Positions 15,847-22,391 of a DNA stretch of 31,335 bases are shown here, piece by piece. The stretch comes from Syntrophaceae bacterium UBA2210 (lineage in GTDB: Bacteria; Desulfobacterota; Syntrophia; Syntrophales; UBA2210), in NCBI GenBank assembly GCA_002327865.1, contig DCUQ01000010.1:65659-96993 (forward strand). Direction: 5' to 3'. The notes under the pieces were generated by a model that made no database searches, was not told the DNA's origin, and saw only the letters and a list, made by a program, of their open reading frames with translations. Every line of letters begins with the position of its first letter. Positions within the stretch are counted from its first letter, which is position 1. The translations under genes were made by a program, and so were the position numbers.

Positions 15847-17678
15847 TTCAATTCCTCAGCAAAATCAACAAAAAGAGTGAAGTGAAGCGCTTCGCTCGCA
15901 TGAAAAGGCCCCACGCTACTTTTATCGATTGAGACTTTGTTAAACATGGGAGACTTGCTCAGTGCCAATACATATTTTGCCAGGACAGGTTCAAAAGAAC
16001 CGGGAGCACCTTCAACGATTCCCTGTATAATCATTCCTTTTGCGGGTTTTTCCCCTTCTTTTTTAACGGCCATTTCTTCGCCGGCTTTAACAGACAGGAG
16101 ACTTAATTTTTCCGGGGTCAGCTTCGAAAGTTCTCCTATAATCGCCAGGCCGAAGTACCTGTCTTTGAATTTCTTTAGGGTAAGCCGGTTTCCGGTAATT
16201 TCAGTAACAAGGTTACGGGCGGGGGTTTCAATTGCCTGGATTCCCTTGTCCATCTGCTGTTCAAGGCCTGCCAGCTTAACCTCTTTCTTATCGACAACAC
16301 CCCCCAGCCAGAAGAAAATCCCGAAGAGAAGCAACATGACTACTGCAAAAGTTGAAATGATTACCCTGTTAAATGTTTTGATATTCTTAAGCTTTTCCTT
16401 GTCACTAAACGGAAAGATAAGATTGGGGGTATAGGCTGTATCAGACAACGCCAGGCCGAGTGTAGACACAAGGGAGACCCGATGGGAAACGGATGCATCC
16501 GATGCGGCGTTACCGGAGTATGGATTTTCCGGAGACAGAGGATCCAGCACCTCACTCCCGATTCTCAGCTCATTACCGACATAGTCGATAAAGGGCCTGC
16601 AAATATCCATGTCACAGAAAACATATATGAAACTTACGCGATCACTGCCAAGAGTAACCGCATAATGTTCAAAGGTTCTTTCAACCTGCCCTACAAGCCG
16701 CTTCAGAGCGGGACTTATCATCTCAAATATTTTTTCTTTATCAAGACCGAAACGGGCACTCTCTTCAACAGGTTGAGCATCGTAACCGAGAGTGTAAATC
16801 AATCTCTTCGCGTTATCCAGGGTCATCATGTCCGATGAGGAAGCGGCATATTCTTCCATAAGAGAATCCGCCATACTCTCGACCCCCGCTTTTATAACGC
16901 GCGACATCGTAAGGTTCCCGTCGGAAAAAATGTCTATACGCGATGAATCGTTTCCGATGTACAGCGTAGCCACTGTCTGATCAACGGAAGATATCCAGTC
17001 GGTCCTGAAAAGATTTTGCAGCGCAAAGGGGATAAGTGTGATGCCGGTCAATGGAAAACCGATCTCGTTAAAGAGATCTTCCATCTCCTCGATTTCACGT
17101 TTCGGGGCTATGCATGCCAGAACCGACAGCTTTCTGACGCCGCTTTCAATCACTTCGCCCTGAATTTCAAAATCGAGAACCGTCTTTTCTTCGCTGAATG
17201 GCGTGTTCTTCTTAACCGTCCATGAAACAGCGTTTTCAAGTTGTTTTTTACCAACTTTGGGTATTCGGATATTTTGTACGTCTACCTTTTCCGACTGTAT
17301 CAGACCCCACAAATCAACAGCTTTCCCCGAACCGCAGAAGAGATCAAGTTCTGATCTCAAGAACCCGGCAAAAGCGGGGCTGTTGCTTGACATGCCGGCT
17401 TTTATCGGAACTTTTTTATAATCGAGCAATTCCCGCTGACTGCCGGAAAGTCGTCCTACTTTGACCAGTTTCAGTTCATCTCGCCCGATATCTACGCCGA
17501 CGGATACATTTTTACCTGTGAGCAGGCCCGGCACATTATTTTTCTTTGTCTTTCTGGATTGAGATGTAGTCGGAGTGTCAGGCAATTTACCCTGCTGATC
17601 GTCATTCCGGATAAGATCAAGCAATTTTTCTGTAGAAGAAATTTCCTTTGAAGAAGACAAAACCAAGCACCCCCCCAT
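15843..17678 (-). CDS. pilM: PilM-PilN fusion protein (MshI/GspL-like inner-membrane pilus component)
   Basis: About 611 residues from the ATG at 17678; a TTG at 17660 lies 9 bases after a run of G and would also serve. A disordered lead (about 1-55) precedes an actin-like PilM domain beginning VSVGVDIGRDELKLVKV (about 59-75) and running to about 410. Then comes TPNLIFPFSDKEKLKN, the counterpart of the INLLP segment by which free PilN plugs into PilM. A membrane helix (about 441-463) and a PilN-like periplasmic domain (about 464-612) follow. PilM and PilN are separate in most type IV pilus systems; fusion gives a GspL-like architecture with a complete actin-like domain. It anchors the assembly ATPase side to PilO and PilP. 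Confidence 0.87.
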   Translation of the reverse strand: MGGCLVLSSSKEISSTEKLLDLIRNDDQQGKLPDTPTTSQSRKTKKNNVPGLLTGKNVSVGVDIGRDELKLVKVGRLSGSQRELLDYKKVPIKAGMSSNSPAFAGFLRSELDLFCGSGKAVDLWGLIQSEKVDVQNIRIPKVGKKQLENAVSWTVKKNTPFSEEKTVLDFEIQGEVIESGVRKLSVLACIAPKREIEEMEDLFNEIGFPLTGITLIPFALQNLFRTDWISSVDQTVATLYIGNDSSRIDIFSDGNLTMSRVIKAGVESMADSLMEEYAASSSDMMTLDNAKRLIYTLGYDAQPVEESARFGLDKEKIFEMISPALKRLVGQVERTFEHYAVTLGSDRVSFIYVFCDMDICRPFIDYVGNELRIGSEVLDPLSPENPYSGNAASDASVSHRVSLVSTLGLALSDTAYTPNLIFPFSDKEKLKNIKTFNRVIISTFAVVMLLLFGIFFWLGGVVDKKEVKLAGLEQQMDKGIQAIETPARNLVTEITGNRLTLKKFKDRYFGLAIIGELSKLTPEKLSLLSVKAGEEMAVKKEGEKPAKGMIIQGIVEGAPGSFEPVLAKYVLALSKSPMFNKVSIDKSSVGPFHASEALHFTLFVDFAEELK

Positions 17679-17774
17679 CACTGAAAACTACGGAAACCAT
17701 AAAATCAATTTTTAAATAATAGAACGATTCTTCACAATAAAAATGGCTTCCCGCCTGTTCTTGAAAACACTCTT

Positions 17775-17999
17775 TTACAATGGCAGCTTTAGAAGTCGTT
17801 TGGCCTTTTCGATATAATCAAGAGGGAAATGATTCAACAGACGCAATCCATAGCGTATCTCCGGAGGCTGTGGAATAATCCCTCTTTTTATGTAACTCCT
17901 CACCGTCTTTGGAGAAACTCCAAGAGCTTTTGCTGCATCCGCTGTTGTATAATATGTTTTTCCTTTTATGATAATCACAGCTACTATTCCCAAAAACAT
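17775..17999 (-). CDS. Small MerR/excisionase-type helix-turn-helix protein
   Basis: A 74-residue protein with one winged-HTH motif: YYTTADAAKALGVSPKTVRSYIKRGIIPQP (about residues 16-45). This is the DNA-binding half of MerR-family and excisionase-like proteins, with no effector domain. No strong ribosome site precedes the ATG at 17999; a GTG at 17978 would trim the hydrophobic MFLGIVA lead and put the start next to the HTH. It lies 96 bases before the pilM start on the same strand and has a promoter of its own, so it may head the pilus operon. Xis-like function is possible, but no integrase or attachment site is seen. Target unknown. Confidence 0.72.
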   Translation of the reverse strand: MFLGIVAVIIIKGKTYYTTADAAKALGVSPKTVRSYIKRGIIPQPPEIRYGLRLLNHFPLDYIEKAKRLLKLPL

Positions 18000-18064
18000 G
18001 ATACACTACCGTTTTTTAGTGGAGCAAAAATGATAATCATATTCCGATTGTTAAGTAGGGTGTC

Positions 18065-18094
18065 AATGTACCTTACCTTCCGAACCTCTGTCAA
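18065..18094 (-). promoter_or_regulatory. Sigma-70-type promoter for the HTH gene and possibly the pilus operon
   Basis: Minus strand: TTGACA (18094-18089), 18-base spacer, TACATT (18070-18065). The -35 box is flanked by an inverted repeat, CCGAAC at 18080-18085 and GTTCGG at 18105-18110, which could be an operator. The leader to the HTH start would be about 58 bases. Confidence 0.55.
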
Positions 18095-18371
18095 GCATTT
18101 TTTTGTTCGGTTTTATTAAAAATTACCCGCATATGAGCAATTGTTCAGACATACACAAAAAGAGCGGCGATGTGCCAAAACCGGTAGAAACCCCGTACTG
18201 AAAAATCGTTATAGATACAAAGGGATACAATGTCTTCCAAAGTCACATTCCACTATGCAAGCCTAGCCGCTTCTTCGCCGCTAAAAAAGGCAACCCGCTT
18301 TCTTTTACTCCCACTTTAACCTCCGATCGGGACAGCCTCATCCAGATAAAGTGAATAGTTACAATATTGTA

Positions 18372-18400
18372 TTGACAAAAAAATATTAAAACAATATATG
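18372..18400 (+). promoter_or_regulatory. Upstream sigma-70-type promoter for acyl-CoA dehydrogenase
   Basis: TTGACA at 18372-18377, a 17-base A-rich spacer, and TATATG at 18395-18400 (four of six -10 positions). It lies 83 bases upstream of a second, better promoter. Confidence 0.45.
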
Positions 18401-18454
18401 AAAACCGCGCACGAAGTATTCATAAAAATCTGTCGACACCCTAATTATATATAT

Positions 18455-18483
18455 TTGACACTGCCGACCGGCAGAGATATAAA
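18455..18483 (+). promoter_or_regulatory. Near-consensus promoter with a palindromic operator-like spacer, for acyl-CoA dehydrogenase
   Basis: TTGACA at 18455-18460, a 17-base spacer, and TATAAA at 18478-18483. The spacer begins with the inverted repeat CTGCC-GACC-GGCAG (18461-18474), placed where a repressor would block RNA polymerase. The transcript would start near 18490, about 25 bases before the dehydrogenase ATG and just upstream of its GGAGGGGG ribosome site, which supports the short start chosen for that gene. Confidence 0.68.
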
Positions 18484-18514
18484 CTCACATGCAATAGATA
18501 CGGAGGGGGAAAAT

Positions 18515-19654
18515 ATGGATTTTGGGCTTTCCGAAGAGATGAAAATGCTGCAGGACATGACCTACAGATTTGCCCAGACGGAAATAGCTCCCATTTCCGA
18601 AGAGTGTGACCGGGAAGAAAGATATACACCCGAACTTAGAAAAAAAGGCGCGGAAAACGGTCTTGTATGTGCGTGGATCCCGGAACAATACGGCGGATCA
18701 GGTGTCGGGCTTCTCGGCAATTCTCTGGTAACGGAGCAGCTCTCCAGAATCGACATGGGTATAGGCCTCAACATAACGGCAGCCGGGTTCGGATGCGAGG
18801 CGGTCTACTATTTCGGTACAGAAGAACAAAAACAACGGCATCTGCCTCCGGTGTGCAGAGGAGAGCAAGTCAGTGCCGGAGCTTTTACGGAGCCTAACGC
18901 GGGGACGGATGTAGCCGGATACGGAACAAGGGCCGTAAAGGATGGCAACGATTATATAATCAATGGAAACAAGATGTTCATTACAAATGGAACTGTCTGT
19001 GACTGGATGGTATGCCAGTGCATAACAAACCCCGATGCCAGGACCCATCACAAATTCAGTCAGATCATTGTTCCCGCCGACGCACCCGGCGTTACGAAAA
19101 CCAAAATCCACGGAAAAATGGGAATCCGGGCAAGCGATACCGCGGAGATATCACTGGAAGATGTCAGGGTACCGCAGGAAAATTTGATTGGCGAAGAGGG
19201 AAAAGGGTTCTACCAATTGATGCACTTCTTTGATATAACCCGCATCCTGGTGTCTGCACAGGCACTTGGTCTCTCTCAGGGTTGTCTGGATGAGGCTGTC
19301 AAATACGCCCGGGAAAGAACCGCTTTCGGCAAACCCCTCGGTGCCTTCCAGATCACCATGCAGAAATTGACAAAAATGGCTATCCGTATAGAGGCCTTGA
19401 GAAATCTGGTATATAAAGCCTCCTGGTCGGCTGATTCCGGAAGTCCGGATTACCACGTAGGGGCCATGGCCAAATATTACGGAGGTGAAACCGCTGTATT
19501 TTGTGCCAATGCCGCTGTTGAAATACACGGAGGCTACGGGTATATAGAAGAATACAAAGTGCAGAAATGGTACAGGGACGCGAAAATACTCGAACTCTAT
19601 GAAGGAACTAAAGAGGCGGAGATAATGACTATCGGCAAGATATTGCAGACATAG
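18515..19654 (+). CDS. Acyl-CoA dehydrogenase
   Basis: A 379-residue FAD flavoenzyme starting at the ATG at 18515, which has GGAGGGGG five bases upstream and gives the usual family start (MDFGLSEEMKMLQDMTYRFA). The longer frame would begin at a promoter -10 box. It introduces the alpha,beta double bond in an acyl-CoA and passes electrons to electron-transfer flavoprotein. Visible family features include GAFTEPNAGTD with the FAD-contacting stretch, the ARERTAFGKPLGAFQ signature, and the C-terminal LYEGTKEAE with the catalytic-type Glu. No ETF or thiolase genes are nearby, so the substrate (fatty, branched or aromatic acyl) cannot be set by context. Confidence 0.94.
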   Translation: MDFGLSEEMKMLQDMTYRFAQTEIAPISEECDREERYTPELRKKGAENGLVCAWIPEQYGGSGVGLLGNSLVTEQLSRIDMGIGLNITAAGFGCEAVYYFGTEEQKQRHLPPVCRGEQVSAGAFTEPNAGTDVAGYGTRAVKDGNDYIINGNKMFITNGTVCDWMVCQCITNPDARTHHKFSQIIVPADAPGVTKTKIHGKMGIRASDTAEISLEDVRVPQENLIGEEGKGFYQLMHFFDITRILVSAQALGLSQGCLDEAVKYARERTAFGKPLGAFQITMQKLTKMAIRIEALRNLVYKASWSADSGSPDYHVGAMAKYYGGETAVFCANAAVEIHGGYGYIEEYKVQKWYRDAKILELYEGTKEAEIMTIGKILQT

Positions 19655-19671
19655 TAAAACAGGGCAAAACC

Positions 19672-19708
19672 GTCCTTTACCAGCCCCTCGGCCGGGGATG
19701 ATAAGGAC
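19672..19708 (+). other. Stem-loop between acyl-CoA dehydrogenase and the IHF/HU gene
   Basis: GTCCTT (19672-19677) pairs with AAGGAC (19703-19708), enclosing CCCC (19684-19687) and GGGG (19694-19697). It is not followed by a T run, so it is a weak terminator at best and may be a stabilising or leader structure for the next transcript. Confidence 0.35.
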
Positions 19709-19746
19709 CACTTCAAATAAGAAAAAATCAGAAAGGTATGACAGTT

Positions 19747-20025
19747 ATGACTATTACAAAAGCAGAGCTGGTAAAAATCCTGCACTCCGGTACAGATATT
19801 CCGAAAGAAAAGTGCGGCAAGGTAGTAGAAGATGTGTTTGAGCTGATGAAAGAAGAACTGGAACGGGGAAATGCTGTTCTCATATCCGGTTTCGGGAAGT
19901 GGTCGGTTAATCCGAAAAATCCAAGAAGAGGACGAAATCCTCAGACAGGTGATGCGCTGATGCTGAATGCCCGCAAGGTAGTCACCTTTAAATGTTCTAA
20001 AAAACTGAAAGAATCCATAAACTGA
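19747..20025 (+). CDS. IHF/HU-family DNA-binding protein
   Basis: A 92-residue protein from the second ATG (19747), which gives MTITKAELVKIL, the typical family start, 10 bases after AAGG; an ATG at 19738 is the alternative. It has the dimerisation helices (residues 4-40) and the beta-arm region FGKWSVNPKNPRRGRNPQTGD, including the RxGRNPxTG signature and the conserved Pro that intercalates into and bends DNA. The arm is closest to IHF alpha. IHF commonly bends DNA between enhancer and sigma-54 promoter, so it could serve the pilin promoter in trans, although the gene itself is probably a general nucleoid protein. Confidence 0.93.
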   Translation: MTITKAELVKILHSGTDIPKEKCGKVVEDVFELMKEELERGNAVLISGFGKWSVNPKNPRRGRNPQTGDALMLNARKVVTFKCSKKLKESIN

Positions 20026-20273
20026 TATAGTAAGATTTGTGTAGCATTGCACCCGATTGCTTACGGTACCGGGAAATCGTTCCGGATAGATGTAATTTCG
20101 TATCAGTATAACGCATGTTATCCGGTAAAGATAAGTAACTCCTGTATTAAAATCTTGCGAATATTAATTACGACTAATGGATAGGCTGTAACAAGCACCA
20201 GCGTGATGAGATCCGAAAGCTTGGGTTTTCTACTATCTGCAATAAGAGACAGGAGCAAGAAGGGCCTGGCAAA

Positions 20274-22391
20274 ATGCTCATAAAAAAAGATCCGATGGCC
20301 GGTAACGGGGAAATAACTGAAAGCACGGAAAGGGAGTCCCATATCCTTTTCAGGCATCAGGATCTGGTTAAATTTCTTAAATCCGCAAACAAAATAAACA
20401 GGAAAAATCTTACAAATACCATAAATCACATCCATTTTACCGGCGGCCGATTGTGGGTTCACCTAAAGGATCCTCAATATGAAGAGGATATCCTTGTAAA
20501 GGTATATCCTGAACCATGCACCGGAGAAACGATAACCTGTAAATGGTCTGAAGAAAACAAAACAAGTTTCGGACACTATCGTTTTCTGAACCTGCTGATT
20601 GACGACGGTATGACAGCAATACTGGTTCCGGTAAAATCGTTACGTATTGATGGAAATTATTTCTCGATTAATTTGCCCGAAGCAGGCCAAGCCCTCAAGA
20701 ACCGGCAGGCCAGGCGCTATACATCCCAGGGGGTTACTGCCGAAATTACTCAAAGCGGCTTTCTCGCCAGTGGCTGTCTGCTGAATTTCAGCCCGTTTTC
20801 TTTCCGTGTCAGGGTTGCACCCGGCCACGGCGGTACCTTTCATTGGCTGAACGTAGACGAACCACTTGTCCTCAGGTTATACCGGGATGAAAAGATAATC
20901 TTTTCCGAATCCTGCAGGTTTATTAATCAGACAGGCAGTATGTCAGTGAAAGAAATCGTAGTTGCTCCCATTATCGATCAAATCAAGCGTTTCAGGAGCA
21001 GAAAAATACGAAGTCCCCGGACACGACTGGCTCCATCGTCCAGTATAACTTTCGAACACCCCTTTTCCGGCAAGCCGATGCAACTCGATCTGCATGACAT
21101 ATCCGTTACAGGATTTTCCATACATGAAAGAGAAGATGAATGCGCTTTGGTTCCGGGAATGATTATCAACAGCATCAACATTAACTATTCAGGCATATTG
21201 GCAATGCCGTGTACCGCCCAGGTTATATATCGCCGAAAAGAAAAAGGGGGAGTGTTCCGTTGCGGCATGGCGATACTGGACATGGGTATTGTAACTTACG
21301 GAAAACTGAACAACATACTTGGTAACATTCTGGATTCTAAAATCCATGTTTCAGAACGAATAAATATGGACGTCCTTTGGAATTTTCTTTTCGATTCCGG
21401 CTTCATCTATCCAAAGAAATATCATTTCATCCAACCTTACAAGGACAGCATCAAGGAAACGTACCGCAAGCTCTATCAGGAAATGCCTGAAATTGCTGCT
21501 CACATGACCTATCAGGAAAACGGCTGTATATACGGACATGTCTCCATGGTAAAGGCATATGAACGTTCATGGATGGTTCACCACCTGGCCGCTAAACCGG
21601 TACCGGGAGCCAGAACGCGTACCGGCATATCTTTGCTGAAACAAATAATCCACTATTTCGAGGGATTCTATCGCTTACCGGCCTACAAGATGGATTACTG
21701 GATATGCTATTACCGCCCCAGCACCAGATTTATGGATCTGTTTTTCGGAGATTTCGCGCGGCATTTCAGAAATCCCAGGGCTTGTTCGCTCGATCTTTTC
21801 GCGTACAAGGATTGTTCGACAGCGTCTTCACAGGAAAACCTGCCCGACGGGTGGTCGCTGCGGGAATATTCGAACTCGGACTTCCGGGAACTCGACAGGT
21901 TTTACAGGAACCGTTCCGGCGGTCTTTTGCCGGACATTTTATATCCGCAATATAGTCATTCAAACGATGAAACACTTGAAGAAACATACAAACGCTACGG
22001 CCTTGTCAGGAAAATGAAAATATATTCCCTGGTTCACGGTGAGAAGCTGAAAGCGGTACTCGTTGCCAATCAGTCGGACCTGGGACTGAACATGTCCGAA
22101 CTTTTGAACGGCATCAAGATTATAATAACCGATCCGGAATACCTTCCCTGGGACATATTGTCAAGCGCAGTCGGAAACCTGACGGATATATATGAGCTTG
22201 AAAAAATCCCTCTTCTGGTATACCCCCATTCGTATCTGGAAAATAAAAATATACCGTATGAAAAACAGTACATACTGTTTATCATGGATATGCAGTACGG
22301 GAAGGAACTTCTGGACTATCTTAAGGGACGATTGAAAACAAAGATCAGATTTTTTATTAGATTTCTCATCAAAAGGTATTTTAATAAATGA
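20274..22391 (+). CDS. PilZ-domain protein with C-terminal GNAT-like modules
   Basis: A 705-residue soluble protein. Residues 143-225 contain a degenerate PilZ-like copy (NRQARRYTSQG to NFSPFSF). Residues 246-345 contain a better one with an Arg-rich lead (RSPRTR) and DISVTG (275-280), the D-x-S-x-x-G motif that binds c-di-GMP. The N-terminal 140 residues may be a YcgR-N-like partner fold. The C-terminal half (about 365-700) has no obvious motif but looks like two GNAT-type acyltransferase folds in tandem; the second starts LREYSNSDFRELDRFY (about 529-544). AAGGG stands 9 bases before the ATG. The stop overlaps the next start as ATGA, so it is co-translated with an HD-GYP phosphodiesterase. 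Catalytic role and substrate are not known. Confidence 0.7.
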   Translation: MLIKKDPMAGNGEITESTERESHILFRHQDLVKFLKSANKINRKNLTNTINHIHFTGGRLWVHLKDPQYEEDILVKVYPEPCTGETITCKWSEENKTSFGHYRFLNLLIDDGMTAILVPVKSLRIDGNYFSINLPEAGQALKNRQARRYTSQGVTAEITQSGFLASGCLLNFSPFSFRVRVAPGHGGTFHWLNVDEPLVLRLYRDEKIIFSESCRFINQTGSMSVKEIVVAPIIDQIKRFRSRKIRSPRTRLAPSSSITFEHPFSGKPMQLDLHDISVTGFSIHEREDECALVPGMIINSININYSGILAMPCTAQVIYRRKEKGGVFRCGMAILDMGIVTYGKLNNILGNILDSKIHVSERINMDVLWNFLFDSGFIYPKKYHFIQPYKDSIKETYRKLYQEMPEIAAHMTYQENGCIYGHVSMVKAYERSWMVHHLAAKPVPGARTRTGISLLKQIIHYFEGFYRLPAYKMDYWICYYRPSTRFMDLFFGDFARHFRNPRACSLDLFAYKDCSTASSQENLPDGWSLREYSNSDFRELDRFYRNRSGGLLPDILYPQYSHSNDETLEETYKRYGLVRKMKIYSLVHGEKLKAVLVANQSDLGLNMSELLNGIKIIITDPEYLPWDILSSAVGNLTDIYELEKIPLLVYPHSYLENKNIPYEKQYILFIMDMQYGKELLDYLKGRLKTKIRFFIRFLIKRYFNK

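Larger units (their letters stand above)
18000..18514. other. Intergenic region between the pilus operon and acyl-CoA dehydrogenase
   Basis: A 515-bp divergent region. The left part holds a minus-strand promoter for the HTH gene (18065-18094). The right part has two plus-strand promoters for the dehydrogenase (18372-18400 and 18455-18483). The middle (about 18110-18370) has no credible reading frame; I see no tRNA or known riboswitch pattern there. Confidence 0.6.

Noticed and set aside
18163..18178. TGGCACATCGCCGCT on the minus strand, sigma-54-like, upstream of the HTH gene
   Set aside because: GG and GC are only nine bases apart instead of ten and the TTGC part is absent; a sigma-70-type promoter lies closer to the gene.
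18165..18215. Possible c-di-GMP riboswitch in the intergenic region before the acyl-CoA dehydrogenase
   Set aside because: Words such as GTGCCAAAACC recall GEMM motifs but the conserved GCAAAGCC-type core and paired arms are missing on both strands.
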